Part shown: piece after piece, positions 1-8,602 of the stretch
Layout: every line of letters begins with the position of its first letter
Position numbering within the stretch: the first letter of the stretch is position 1
DNA from: Streptomyces sp. Ag109_O5-1
GTDB lineage: Bacteria; Actinomycetota; Actinomycetes; Streptomycetales; Streptomycetaceae
Length of the DNA stretch: 64,000 nucleotides
Assembly (NCBI RefSeq): GCF_003814875.1
Contig: NZ_RKQF01000001.1
Span: 9,176,001 to 9,240,000, forward strand
Direction: 5' to 3'
Notes under the pieces: generated by a model
What the model was told of the DNA's origin: nothing
What the model saw: only the letters and a program-made list of their open reading frames with translations
Database searches by the model: none
Made by a program: the position numbers and the translations under genes

Positions 1-1984
1 GGTCCGGGGCGTCGTCGAGCGGTACGGCGCGGACTCCGTCGGCGTCGTGCTCGGCAACCCCAACGTCCACACCGTCGCCGGCGGCCTCTACCCGCAGGTG
101 CTGCTCGGCGCCCTCGGCAGCCGAAGCATCTTCACCGCGTCCACGGTCGACCAGATGCCCAAGCACGTCTCCAGCGGACTGCTCTTCGGCGACGCCAACG
201 CGATACCCGTGCCCGATCTGGACCACACGGACCACCTGCTCCTCATCGGCGCCAACCCCCTGGAGTCCAACGGCAGTCTGTGCACCGCCCCCGACTTCCC
301 CGGCAAGCTCAAGGCGCTCAAGGCCCGTGGCGGCACCCTCACCGTCATCGACCCGCGCCGCACCCGCACCGCGAAGCTCGCCGACCGGCACATTGCCATC
401 CGGCCCGGCGCGGACGCCCTGTTGCTCGCCGCGATGGCCCAGGTCCTCTTCGAGGAGGGCCTGGTGAACCTTCGCGACCTCGCCCCGCACATCGAGGGCC
501 TCGACGGGCTCCGCGCCGAGCTGGGGGACTTCACCCCGGACGCGGTCGCCCACGCCTGCGACGTGGACGCCGACACCATCCGCGTCCTCGCCCGTGAACT
601 GGCCGCCGCACCGACCGCCGCCGTGTACGGCCGGATCGGCAGCTGCACCGTCCCGCACGGCACCCTCGCCAGCTGGCTCGTCGACGTCCTCAACATCCTC
701 ACCGGCAACCTCGACCGGCCCGGCGGCGCGCTCTTCCCGCAGGCCGCCACCGACCGGACCCCGCGACCCGCCGGCCCCGGCCGCGGCTTTGCGCTCGGGC
801 GCTGGCACTCCAGGGTCAGCCGGCACCCCGAGGCGAAGGGCGAGTTGCCGCTCTCCGCGCTCGCCGAGGAGATCGACACCGCGACGGCCGAGGGCGAGCC
901 GATCCGGGCGCTCATCGCCGTCGCCACCAACCCCGTGCTCTCCGCGCCCGACGGCGCCCGGCTGGACAAGGCCCTGGCCTCCCTCGACTTCATGGTCAGC
1001 GTCGACCCGTACCTGAACGAGACCGCGCGCCACGCCGACGTCGTACTGCCCCCGCCGCCGCCCTCGCAGAGCCCGCACCACGACTTCGCCTTCAACACCC
1101 TCGCCGTCCGCAACCAGGTCCGCTACACCCGCCCCGCCGTCCCGCTGGAGCCCGGCCGGATGGCGGAGACCGAGATCCTGGCCCGGCTGATCCTGGCGGC
1201 CGGCGGAATGCACGGCGCCGAACCGTCCGCCGTGGACGACATGGCCATCGGTCAGACCCTCGGCAAGGCGGTCAACGACCCCCACTCCCCGGTGCACGGC
1301 CGCGACCCGCAGGAACTCACCGCCCTGCTCGCCGGAGACACCGGCCCCGAGCGCCGGCTCGACCTGATGCTGCGCCTCGGCCCCTACGGCGACGGCTTCG
1401 GCGCACGGCCCGACGGGCTCACCCTGGAGCGGCTGCTCGCCCACCCGCACGGCATCGACCTCGGGCCCCTCAGGTCCCGCCTCCCGCAGCCGCTGAAGAC
1501 CAGGAGCGGCAAGGTCGAACTGCTGCCGCGGCCGATCGCCGACGACCTGCCCCGGCTGCGCGCGGCCCTCGACACCAGCCCCGCGGCCCTGGTCCTCGTC
1601 GGCCGCAGGCACCTGCGCTCCAACAACAGCTGGATGCACAACGTCCCCGCTCTCACCGGCGGCACCAACCGCTGCACCCTGCACATCCACCCCGAGGACG
1701 CCGAACGGCTCGGCGTGCGCGACGGCGCCGACGTACGCGTCAAGGGCGCCGGGGGAGAGGTGGTCGCCCCCGCCGAGGTCACCGACGGCGTCCGCCCCGG
1801 CGTCGTCAGCCTTCCGCACGGCTGGGGCCACGACCGCCCCGGCACCCGCCTCAGCCACGCCGCGACCGCGCCCGGCGTCAACGTGAACCAGCTCCTCGAC
1901 GGCAGCCTGCTCGACCCGCTGTCCGGCAACGCCGTCCTCAACGGCATCCCCATCGAGGTGACCGCGGCAACCCTGTGGGCGTGA
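1..1984 (+). CDS. Molybdopterin oxidoreductase, 5'-truncated by window
   Basis: C-terminal about 660 residues of a large molybdopterin (bis-MGD) oxidoreductase of the formate dehydrogenase/nitrate reductase superfamily. The reading frame is open from base 2, so the gene starts upstream of the window and the GTG at 47 is not its start. The N-terminal 4Fe-4S domain common in this family would lie outside. Visible are the Rossmann-like central domain (LLLIGANPLESNG, TVIDPRRTRTAKLADRH), the partner-domain stretch with ATNPVLSAPDG, and a C-terminal molydopterin-dinucleotide-binding beta barrel (HPEDAERLGVRDGADVRV, then SLPHGWGH). The substrate cannot be told from this part. A GTG-rich frame ends at TGA 1982-1984, and about 190 bases follow before the next gene with no clear terminator. 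Confidence 0.85.
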   Translation, partial: VRGVVERYGADSVGVVLGNPNVHTVAGGLYPQVLLGALGSRSIFTASTVDQMPKHVSSGLLFGDANAIPVPDLDHTDHLLLIGANPLESNGSLCTAPDFPGKLKALKARGGTLTVIDPRRTRTAKLADRHIAIRPGADALLLAAMAQVLFEEGLVNLRDLAPHIEGLDGLRAELGDFTPDAVAHACDVDADTIRVLARELAAAPTAAVYGRIGSCTVPHGTLASWLVDVLNILTGNLDRPGGALFPQAATDRTPRPAGPGRGFALGRWHSRVSRHPEAKGELPLSALAEEIDTATAEGEPIRALIAVATNPVLSAPDGARLDKALASLDFMVSVDPYLNETARHADVVLPPPPPSQSPHHDFAFNTLAVRNQVRYTRPAVPLEPGRMAETEILARLILAAGGMHGAEPSAVDDMAIGQTLGKAVNDPHSPVHGRDPQELTALLAGDTGPERRLDLMLRLGPYGDGFGARPDGLTLERLLAHPHGIDLGPLRSRLPQPLKTRSGKVELLPRPIADDLPRLRAALDTSPAALVLVGRRHLRSNNSWMHNVPALTGGTNRCTLHIHPEDAERLGVRDGADVRVKGAGGEVVAPAEVTDGVRPGVVSLPHGWGHDRPGTRLSHAATAPGVNVNQLLDGSLLDPLSGNAVLNGIPIEVTAATLWA

Positions 1985-2171
1985 AGGCGACGTCGCGGCT
2001 CTGCGCTCCTTCGGGGGCGCATGGTCGCGCCGCATGCTGAAGAGATCAGTCCGTTTTTTTGCTTTCCTGGTCCCTTGCTGAGTATTCGGGCACGTGTCTT
2101 CCCCCTCCCCCACACATTCCGTTAACTTCCGTGACCCACAGGCCCGTACGACCGCCCCGGAAGCGACCGCC

Positions 2172-3509
2172 ATGACACGCGCCATCTCCCTGCACAACGT
2201 GAGCAAGGCCTTCGCGCGAGGTGTCCGCGTGGTGGACCGGTTGTCCCTGGACATCGACCCCGGCGAGTTCCTCGTGCTGCTCGGGCCGTCCGGCTGTGGC
2301 AAGTCGACCGTGCTCAGGATGATCGCCGGACTGGAGGAGATCGACGAGGGCGAGCTGTTCCTGGACGGCGAGTACGGCAACGACCTCCTGCCGTCCGACC
2401 GGGACATCGCGATGGTGTTCCAGAACTTCGCCCTCTACCCGAGCATGACCAGCCGCGACAACATCGGCTTCCCGCTGCGCATCGAGACGCCCGGCGCGGA
2501 CCCGCGCCCCCGCGTGGACGCCACCGCCCGCATGCTGGGCATAGAGGACCTCCTCGACCGCTTCCCCAGCCAGCTCTCCGGCGGCGAACGCCAGCGGGTG
2601 GCGATGGGACGGGCGATCGCCCGGCACCCCTCGGCCTTCCTGATGGACGAGCCGCTCTCCAACCTCGACGCCAAGCTCCGCAACCACTTACGTGCCGAGA
2701 TATCGAAGCTGACCAGAGAACTGGGCGTCACCACGGTCTACGTCACCCACGACCAGGCCGAGGCCATGTCCCTCGGTGACCGGGTCGCCGTGCTGCGCGG
2801 GGGAGTCCTCCAGCAGGTCGACACCCCGCGCGCGGTCTACGCCCTGCCCCGCAACGTCTTCGTCGCCGCCTTCATCGGCACCCCGCGCATCAACCTCCTG
2901 CGCGGGGTGATCCGCGCCCCGCTCGACGGCGCGATGACGGTCAACCTCGGCAAACAGGCCCTGCCCCTGCCCGAACCCCTCTCCCTGGACCACAAGTTGC
3001 TGCGGGTGCAGCAGGGCCGCGAGGTGATCGTCGGGCTGCGTTCGGAGGCGGTGCGGATCGCCAGGCACTCCACGGCCCGGCCCGGCGAGGTGCCGCTCAC
3101 CGGCCTGGTGGAGCATGTCGAGTTCCAGGGGCACGAGGTGCTCGTCCACTTCAATACCGGCTCCCGGTCCGCCGTCGTACCGGATCTGGAGGCCCCGCGA
3201 CCGGTCGCCCGGCCGTCCCGGCGCCGGCGGGAGGGGCCGACGATGCTCGATCGTCTGCGGGACCGGGCCGGTTCGAAGCGAGCGGGACCGGTCGTCGTAC
3301 TGGAGCATCCGGCGGACGCCGAGCCCGAGCCCGCGCCCCCGGAGGGGCGGCTGCCCGGCGATCTGGTCGTGCGCACCACGCCCGACATCCAACTCCGGCA
3401 CGGCATGCAGATCCCCCTCCTGGTCGACCTCGCCCACCTGTTCGTCTTCGACCAGCACGGCGAACGGATCAGCCCGTCCCCGGCGCGGCTGCCGGACCTG
3501 GACGAGTGA
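2172..3509 (+). CDS. ABC transporter ATP-binding protein, MalK/MsiK-like, orphan
   Basis: 445-residue ATPase of the carbohydrate-importer (MalK/UgpC/MsiK) type. Walker A GPSGCGKST lies at residues 38-46, the Q-loop in VFQNFALYP, signature LSGGERQR at 135-142, Walker B FLMDEP at about 156-161 and the switch His at 193. A TOBE-like regulatory region follows from about residue 240. Start ATG 2172 sits directly before the conserved NVSKAF strand; an upstream in-frame GTG at 2094 would add 26 low-complexity residues. No permease or binding-protein gene is adjacent, as for MsiK-type ATPases that serve several importers. The last about 90 residues (Arg/Pro-rich, then DLVVRTTPDIQLRHGMQI) exceed the usual MalK length. 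Codon 173 (bases 2688-2690) is TTA, a very rare leucine codon in Streptomyces read by the bldA tRNA, so translation may be developmentally limited. Confidence 0.85.
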   Translation: MTRAISLHNVSKAFARGVRVVDRLSLDIDPGEFLVLLGPSGCGKSTVLRMIAGLEEIDEGELFLDGEYGNDLLPSDRDIAMVFQNFALYPSMTSRDNIGFPLRIETPGADPRPRVDATARMLGIEDLLDRFPSQLSGGERQRVAMGRAIARHPSAFLMDEPLSNLDAKLRNHLRAEISKLTRELGVTTVYVTHDQAEAMSLGDRVAVLRGGVLQQVDTPRAVYALPRNVFVAAFIGTPRINLLRGVIRAPLDGAMTVNLGKQALPLPEPLSLDHKLLRVQQGREVIVGLRSEAVRIARHSTARPGEVPLTGLVEHVEFQGHEVLVHFNTGSRSAVVPDLEAPRPVARPSRRRREGPTMLDRLRDRAGSKRAGPVVVLEHPADAEPEPAPPEGRLPGDLVVRTTPDIQLRHGMQIPLLVDLAHLFVFDQHGERISPSPARLPDLDE

Positions 3510-3560
3510 AACCCGCCGGAAACCGGGACCAGGAAAGGCGGAAACCCGTAGGAAGGGGGC

Positions 3561-4013
3561 ATGCGCACTCATTCCCTCCGTAACGGGTCGACCCTCGCCG
3601 TTGCCGGGCTGCTGCTCGCCGGTGCCCCGGCGGCCTACACGGCGGTGGCCGACGGGCGGCCGCCCGCCGCGTCGGCGCACGGAAAGCCGTACGTCGAGAC
3701 CACGCTGTTCTTCGGCACCGCCCGCCCCGACGGCGGTCCGGCCGTCACCGACCGGCAGTTCATGGCCTTCGTCGACAAGGAGGTCACCCCGGACTTCCCC
3801 GACGGGCTCACCGTGCGGAACGGGCGCGGGCAGTGGCGGGACGCGCACGGCACGATCGAGAAGGAGCGGTCGTACGAGCTGATCCTGCTGTATGCGGAGT
3901 CGGCGGCGACGGGCAGCGACCGGAAGATCGAGGAGATCCGGCGGGCCTACGAGAAGGCCTTCGCGCAGGAGAGTGTGGGGAGGGTGGACGAACGGGCGCA
4001 GGTCGACTTCTGA
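3561..4013 (+). CDS. Secreted DUF3574-domain protein
   Basis: 150 residues: a signal peptide (positively charged start, hydrophobic stretch TLAVAGLLLAGAPAAYTAVA, residues about 11-30) followed by a DUF3574 domain, recognised by YVETTLFFGTARPDGG, VTDRQFMAFVDKEVTPDFPDGLTV and the RERSYELILLY-like strand. The family is of unknown biochemical function and usually exported. ATG 3561 follows a GGAAGGGGGC Shine-Dalgarno (GGAAGG). It lies 51 bases after the ABC ATPase and could be co-transcribed. Its stop codon lies inside a five-unit SalI-containing repeat array. Confidence 0.75.
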   Translation: MRTHSLRNGSTLAVAGLLLAGAPAAYTAVADGRPPAASAHGKPYVETTLFFGTARPDGGPAVTDRQFMAFVDKEVTPDFPDGLTVRNGRGQWRDAHGTIEKERSYELILLYAESAATGSDRKIEEIRRAYEKAFAQESVGRVDERAQVDF

Positions 4014-4080
4014 CCGTGTCGACTTCTGACGGTGTCGACTTTCGGCCGTGTCGACTCCGGCCGTGTCGACTTCCGGCCCG
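4002..4080 (+). repeat. Degenerate 15-16 bp tandem repeat with five GTCGAC cores
   Basis: GTCGAC occurs at 4002, 4018, 4034, 4050 and 4065, each followed by a CTTCTGACCGT- or CTTCCGGCCGT-like tail. The first unit encodes the last residues and stop codon (VDF-stop) of the DUF3574 gene; the other four are intergenic. The unit resembles a duplicated 3' gene end that later diverged. Confidence 0.8.
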
Positions 4081-4119
4081 GTCTGCCTCTGATCCTGGAG
4101 GGGCACGTCTGGTGCATGA

Positions 4120-4138
4120 AAACTATCGCCGCTAGTTT
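4120..4138. promoter_or_regulatory. Candidate TetR operator upstream of ALDH-ADH operon
   Basis: AAACTATCGCCGCTAGTTT, perfect 6-bp arms with a 7-bp spacer, 41 bases upstream of the aldehyde dehydrogenase start. The same architecture (AAACTA-N7-TAATTT) lies between the TetR gene ending at 7920 and the divergent acyl-CoA dehydrogenase at 8637. This TetR is therefore the inferred regulator of the operon. Confidence 0.6.
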
Positions 4139-4179
4139 GTGAGTCGGACGACGACACAGCCCCGCCGGGAGGAAGCAGC

Positions 4180-5568
4180 ATGAAGGCACACGACGGCCTG
4201 TACATCGACGGCGCCTGGCGCGCCGCCGAGAGCCAGGACGTGATCGAGGTCGTGAACCCGGTCGACGAGCAGGTGATCGGCCGGGTCCCGGCGGGCGGCG
4301 CGCTGGACGTCGACACGGCCGTACGTGCCGCTCGTGCCGCCCTCCCGGCCTGGGCGGCCACCCCGCCCGCCGAGCGGGCCGCCCGCCTCGGCGAGCTTCG
4401 CGACGTCCTGGGGGCCCGCAAGGACGAGATCGCCGAGACGGTGACCGCGGAACTGGGCTCACCCCCGCAGTTCTCCCAGGCCGTCCACGCGGGCGTGCCG
4501 ATCGCGGTCGCGGGCTCGTACGCCGAACTGGCGGCCACCCATCCCTTCGAGGAGAAGGTCGGCAACTCGACCGTCTACCAGGAGCCGGTGGGCGTGGTCG
4601 GCGCGATCACGCCCTGGAACTACCCGCTGCACCAGATCGTCGCCAAGGTCGCCCCGGCGCTCGCCGCCGGCTGCACGGTCGTGCTGAAGCCCGCCGAGGA
4701 CACCCCGCTCACCGCCCAGCTGTTCGCGGAAGCGGTGCACGAAGCGGGCCTCCCCGCAGGTGTGTTCAACCTGGTCACCGGCCTCGGCCCGATCGCCGGG
4801 CAGGCCCTTGCCGAGCACCCGGGTGTCGACCTGGTCTCCTTCACCGGCTCCACGGCCGTCGGCAGGCAGATCGGCGCGACCGCCGGGGCGGCCGTCAAGA
4901 AGGTGGCCCTGGAACTGGGCGGCAAGTCCGCGAACGTCATCCTCCCGAGCGCCGACCTCGCCAAGGCGGTCAACGTCGGCGTGGCCAACGTGATGTCCAA
5001 CTCGGGCCAGACGTGCAGCGCCTGGACGCGGATGCTGGTGCACACCGACCGGTACGAGGAGGCGGTGCAGCTGGCGGCCACGGCCGCCGCCAAGTACGGC
5101 GAGCGGATCGGCCCCGTCGTCAGCGCCAAGCAGCAGGCCAGGGTGCGGGGTTACATCGAGAAGGGCGTCGCGGAAGGCGCCCGGCTGGTCGCCGGCGGCC
5201 CCGAAGCCCCGCGCGAACAGGGCTACTTCGTCAGCCCGACGGTCTTCGCGGACGTCACCCCCGAGATGACGATCGCCCAGGAGGAGATCTTCGGCCCGGT
5301 CCTTTCGGTCCTGCGCTACGAGGACGAGGAGGACGCCCTCCGCATCGCCAACGGCACGGTCTACGGCCTCGCGGGCGCCGTCTGGGCCGGGGACGAGACG
5401 GAGGCGGTGGCCTTCGCCCGGCGTATGGACACCGGGCAGGTCGACATCAACGGCGGCCGGTTCAACCCCCTTGCCCCGTTCGGCGGTTACAAGCAGTCCG
5501 GCGTGGGCCGCGAACTCGGCGCGCACGGCCTCGCCGAGTACCTCCAGACCAAGTCCCTGCAGTTCTGA
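4180..5568 (+). CDS. Aldehyde dehydrogenase family protein
   Basis: 462-residue NAD(P)-dependent aldehyde dehydrogenase, oxidising an aldehyde to its acid in the cytoplasm. Family residues are in place: oxyanion Asn147 in TPWNYP, Lys170 in VLKPAEDTP, the coenzyme loop FTGSTAVG (221-228), general base Glu245 in LELGGKS and the nucleophile Cys279 in SGQTCSAW. The C-terminal EIFGPVLSV and PFGGYKQSGVGRE motifs are also present. ATG 4180 is preceded by GGGAGGAAGC, a strong ribosome site. The alcohol dehydrogenase follows after 13 bases, so the pair probably oxidises an alcohol to an acid in two steps. Substrate unknown; the shared operator with an acyl-CoA dehydrogenase suggests a fatty or branched aldehyde. 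Confidence 0.92.
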   Translation: MKAHDGLYIDGAWRAAESQDVIEVVNPVDEQVIGRVPAGGALDVDTAVRAARAALPAWAATPPAERAARLGELRDVLGARKDEIAETVTAELGSPPQFSQAVHAGVPIAVAGSYAELAATHPFEEKVGNSTVYQEPVGVVGAITPWNYPLHQIVAKVAPALAAGCTVVLKPAEDTPLTAQLFAEAVHEAGLPAGVFNLVTGLGPIAGQALAEHPGVDLVSFTGSTAVGRQIGATAGAAVKKVALELGGKSANVILPSADLAKAVNVGVANVMSNSGQTCSAWTRMLVHTDRYEEAVQLAATAAAKYGERIGPVVSAKQQARVRGYIEKGVAEGARLVAGGPEAPREQGYFVSPTVFADVTPEMTIAQEEIFGPVLSVLRYEDEEDALRIANGTVYGLAGAVWAGDETEAVAFARRMDTGQVDINGGRFNPLAPFGGYKQSGVGRELGAHGLAEYLQTKSLQF

Positions 5569-5581
5569 GGAGGTTGCTCTG

Positions 5582-6670
5582 ATGGTTGTCAGGGTCCGCG
5601 CCGCCGTACTGCCCGCCGTGGGCGCGCCGCTGTCCGTCACCGAGATCGAACTCCCGGACCCCGGGCCCGGCCAGGTCCGGGTCCGGCTCGCCGCCGCCGG
5701 GGTCTGCCACTCCGACCTCTCCCTCTCCGACGGCACCATGCGGGTACCCGTCCCGGCGGTCCTCGGCCACGAGGGCGCGGGCACTGTGGTGGCGGTGGGG
5801 GAGGGCGTCACCCGGCTGTCGCCCGGTGACCCGGTCGTCCTCAACTGGGCGCCCGCCTGCGGACGATGCCACGCCTGCTCGCTGGGCGAGGTATGGCTGT
5901 GCGCCGACGCGCTGACCGGCGCCGCCGGCGTCCACGCCCGCACGGCGGACGGCACCGACCTTCATCCCGGTCTGAACGTCGCCGCGTTCGCCGAGGAGAC
6001 GGTGGTCGCCGAGTCCTGCGTGCTGCCGCTCCCGCCCGGCATCCCCCTCACGGACGCGGCCCTCCTCGGCTGCGCGGTCCTCACGGGCTACGGCGCCGTC
6101 CACAACTCGGCGCGGGTCCGCGAGGGCGAGACCGTCGCGGTGTTCGGCGTCGGCGGGGTGGGCCTGGCCACCGTGCAGGCGGCCCGGATCGCCGGCGCGT
6201 CCCGGATCATCGCCGTCGACGTCTCCCCGGAGAAGGAGGAACTCGCACGGGCGGCGGGCGCCACGGACTACGTCGTCGCCTCCGACACCACCCCCCGCGC
6301 GATCCGCGCCCTCACCGGCAAACAGGGCGTCGACGTCTCCGTGGAGTGCGTCGGCCGCGCGGTCAGCATCCGGGCGGCCTGGGAGTCCACCCGCCGGGGC
6401 GGCCGTACGACGGTGGTCGGTATCGGCGCCAAGACGGAACAGGTCACCTTCAACGCCCTGGAGCTCTTCCACTGGGGCCGCACCCTCTCCGGCTGCGTCT
6501 ACGGAAACTCCGACCCGGCCCGCGACCTGCCGCTGCTCGCCGAGCACATCCGGGCGGGCCGCCTGGACCTGAGTGCGCTGGTCACGGAACGGATCGCCCT
6601 CGAAGGCATCCCCGACGCCTTCGAGAACATGCTGGCGGGCAAGGGCGGCCGGGCGCTGGTGGTGTTCTGA
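5582..6670 (+). CDS. Zinc-dependent alcohol dehydrogenase (MDR family)
   Basis: 362-residue medium-chain dehydrogenase. Catalytic-zinc ligands Cys42 and His63/Glu64 (LGHEGAG) and the four-cysteine structural-zinc lobe Cys93, Cys96, Cys99, Cys107 are all present. The NAD-binding Rossmann motif FGVGGVGL follows at about 184-191, with an acidic residue after beta-2 (VDVSPEKEE) favouring NAD over NADP. It starts at ATG 5582 behind GAGGAG, 13 bases after the aldehyde dehydrogenase, in one operon. It belongs with the broad class III/aryl-alcohol dehydrogenases (MscR-like enzymes are neighbours in sequence); substrate not determinable. It converges on the EamA gene, with only 13 bases between their stops. 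Confidence 0.92.
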   Translation: MVVRVRAAVLPAVGAPLSVTEIELPDPGPGQVRVRLAAAGVCHSDLSLSDGTMRVPVPAVLGHEGAGTVVAVGEGVTRLSPGDPVVLNWAPACGRCHACSLGEVWLCADALTGAAGVHARTADGTDLHPGLNVAAFAEETVVAESCVLPLPPGIPLTDAALLGCAVLTGYGAVHNSARVREGETVAVFGVGGVGLATVQAARIAGASRIIAVDVSPEKEELARAAGATDYVVASDTTPRAIRALTGKQGVDVSVECVGRAVSIRAAWESTRRGGRTTVVGIGAKTEQVTFNALELFHWGRTLSGCVYGNSDPARDLPLLAEHIRAGRLDLSALVTERIALEGIPDAFENMLAGKGGRALVVF

Positions 6671-6683
6671 GCGGGCGGCGTCC

Positions 6684-7628
6684 TCATGCCGACTCCCGCG
6701 CCTCCTCGGGCCGTGTCTCGTTCGCGGCCACGACCCGGGAGGCCCGGGTCCGCGACCGGGACACCGCCACACCGGCCAGGCACAGCACCCCGCCCGCGAG
6801 CGTCAGCGCACCGGGCACCTCGCCGAGCGCCAGCCATGACATCAGGACGACCAGCGCGGGCACCGCGTAGGTGGTCGCGCCCATCCGGCTGGCGGTCGTA
6901 CGGGCGAGCGCGTACGCCCAGGTGGTGAAGGCCAGCGCCAGCGGGAACACACCCAGGTAGAGCATGTCGAGGGTTGCGGAGAGCGGGGCCGCGGCCGCCT
7001 CGTGGGCGAGCTGCCCGGTGAACGGCAGACACGCGAGGGCGCCGACGAGACACCCGTAGGTCGTCACCTGGAGCGCGCTCGCCTGCCCGAGCGCCGGCTT
7101 CTGCGCGACGACCCCGCCGGCGTACGCGACGGCCGCGAGCAGGCACAGCACCACGCCGAGCACCGAGGAACCGCCGCCGCCCGACATCGACAGCCCGACG
7201 GTCACCGCACCCGCGAACGACACGGCCATCCCCGCGAGCAGCCGCGGAGGCATCGGATCGCCGAGCAGCCGGGCGCCGAGCAGCGCGATCAGGATCGGGC
7301 CGATGTTCACGACCAGGGCGGCGGTGCCGGCGTCCACCTGCTGCTCGCCCCAGTTCAGGACGACGCTGTAGAAGCCGAACCAGAGCAGACCGGATATCAC
7401 GATGCCCCGCCAGGCGGACCTGGGCGGCAGGCCTTCCCGCCGTACGGCACAGAGAAGCCCGAGCACAAGGGTTCCGGAGAGCAGCCGGCCGAGGGCGAGT
7501 GCGCCGGGGGAGTAGGAGTCGCCCGCACTGCGGATCGCCACGAAGGCGGAGGCCCAGAGCACGACGGTGACGACGGCAGCGCCGGTGGGGAGGAGGTGGC
7601 GAGGAGTACGAGCGGCGGGGTTCTTCAT
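6684..7628 (-). CDS. EamA/DMT-family transporter
   Basis: 314-residue integral membrane protein with two EamA repeats, about ten hydrophobic helices. The first repeat starts TVVLWASAFVAIRSAG and the second VLCLLAAVAYAGGVVAQK. The family exports metabolites or amino acids. The C-terminus ends in an Arg-rich cytoplasmic tail (VSRSRTRASR). ATG 7628. It stands alone, convergent with the alcohol dehydrogenase, and its upstream 290 bases hold a dispersed Streptomyces intergenic repeat. No substrate clue. Confidence 0.85.
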   Translation of the reverse strand: MKNPAARTPRHLLPTGAAVVTVVLWASAFVAIRSAGDSYSPGALALGRLLSGTLVLGLLCAVRREGLPPRSAWRGIVISGLLWFGFYSVVLNWGEQQVDAGTAALVVNIGPILIALLGARLLGDPMPPRLLAGMAVSFAGAVTVGLSMSGGGGSSVLGVVLCLLAAVAYAGGVVAQKPALGQASALQVTTYGCLVGALACLPFTGQLAHEAAAAPLSATLDMLYLGVFPLALAFTTWAYALARTTASRMGATTYAVPALVVLMSWLALGEVPGALTLAGGVLCLAGVAVSRSRTRASRVVAANETRPEEARESA

Positions 7629-7726
7629 GGGGTCGAGAGTAAGGAGTGGGGGAGGACGGGGGCTGGCGGATTTCGGACGGGTGGCCGGGCGGGGGTGTCG
7701 CTTACCGGCGCCGGCAGGGTGCCGCT

Positions 7727-7904
7727 GCGCCCACCCGTGCCGCCCTGGGGGTCCCCCCCTCTGGGGGAGGCACGCATGCCCGCAGCTACCCGGACTGAAA
7801 AGACACGGCGGCTGCAGCGCCCCTTAGGGGCGCTGGGGGGTACCCCCGGCCGAAGGCTGGGGGAGGAACTGCGCGACCAGCCCCACCGGCCCGCAGCCGA
7901 CGCA
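7727..7904 (+). repeat. Dispersed intergenic repeat, copy A
   Basis: About 178 bases filling the gap between the EamA start and the TetR end. It holds a GGGGGTCCCCCC-type palindrome, a GCGCCCC-TTA-GGGGCGC hairpin, the GGGGGTACCCCC element and a closing AACTGCGCGACCAGCC block. A strongly similar copy lies inverted at 11981-12158; shorter relatives with the core CTGGTCGCG(CAGTTCC)CGCGCCCCT lie at 19777-19836 and 39370-39446. Such elements are familiar between Streptomyces genes and can act as terminators. Confidence 0.75.
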
Positions 7905-7919
7905 CGGCCGAAGCGCCCC

Positions 7920-8576
7920 CTACGCCGTCTCCTTGACCCGCGCGAACTGCTCGGCCAACCCGTCCAGCAGCGCCCGCAACCCCGTCTCGAACGCCCGCTC
8001 GTCGATCTTCTCCTGGCGCTCCGACAGGAGATGCGCCTGCCCCAGATGCGGATAGTCGGCCGGATCGTACGCGCTCGCGTCGTCCACGAACCCCCCGGCG
8101 AACGACCCCAGCGCCGACCCCATGATGAAGTACCGCATCAGCGCCCCGATCGACGTCGCCTGCGCCGCCGGCCACCCCGCGCCCACCATCGCGCCGTAGA
8201 CCGCGTCAGCGAGCCGCAGCCCGGCCGGGCGCCGGCCGGGGCCCCGTGCGAGGACCGGGACGATGTTCGGGTGGTTCCGGAGCGCCGCCCGGTACGACAC
8301 CGCCCAGTCGTGCAGGGCGGTCCGCCAGTCCCGGCCGGCGCCGTGCCCGAGGTTCTCGAACATCGACAGGTCGACCTGTGCGCTCACCGAGTCGGCGACC
8401 GCCTCCAGGATCTCGTCCTTGGTGCGGAAGTGGTTGTAGAGCGAGGGCCCGCTCACCCCCAGCTCGGCCGCGAGCCGGCGGGTGGAGACGGCCGCCAGCC
8501 CCTCCGCGTCCACGAGTTCCCGGGCCGTCGTGACGATCCGGTCGGTGCTGAGGAGGGGCTTGCGCGGTCGGGCCAT
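7920..8576 (-). CDS. TetR/AcrR family transcriptional regulator
   Basis: 218 residues. N-terminal helix-turn-helix (TRRLAAELGVSGPSLYNHFRTKDEIL, about residues 27-52), then a ligand-binding domain of the TetR_C type. ATG 8576 is chosen because it precedes MARPRKPLL directly; earlier in-frame starts would run into the operator. It is divergent from the acyl-CoA dehydrogenase at 8637; the 60-bp gap contains the AAACTA-N7-TAATTT palindrome, so autoregulation and control of the dehydrogenase are likely. The matching palindrome before the ALDH-ADH operon extends the inferred regulon. The ligand is probably an acyl-CoA, by analogy only. Confidence 0.88.
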   Translation of the reverse strand: MARPRKPLLSTDRIVTTARELVDAEGLAAVSTRRLAAELGVSGPSLYNHFRTKDEILEAVADSVSAQVDLSMFENLGHGAGRDWRTALHDWAVSYRAALRNHPNIVPVLARGPGRRPAGLRLADAVYGAMVGAGWPAAQATSIGALMRYFIMGSALGSFAGGFVDDASAYDPADYPHLGQAHLLSERQEKIDERAFETGLRALLDGLAEQFARVKETA

Positions 8577-8602
8577 GGCGCACATAGTAGGGCTGCAGCA
8601 AG

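Noticed and set aside
2094..2171. Upstream GTG start for the ABC ATPase
   Set aside because: The added 26 residues are Ser/Pro-rich, not conserved-looking, and lack a ribosome site; the ATP-binding fold begins right after ATG 2172.
5130..5160. Apparent TTA triplets in several genes (for example GGT TAC)
   Set aside because: Reading in frame shows Gly-Tyr or Arg-Tyr codons; only 2688-2690 is a true in-frame TTA.
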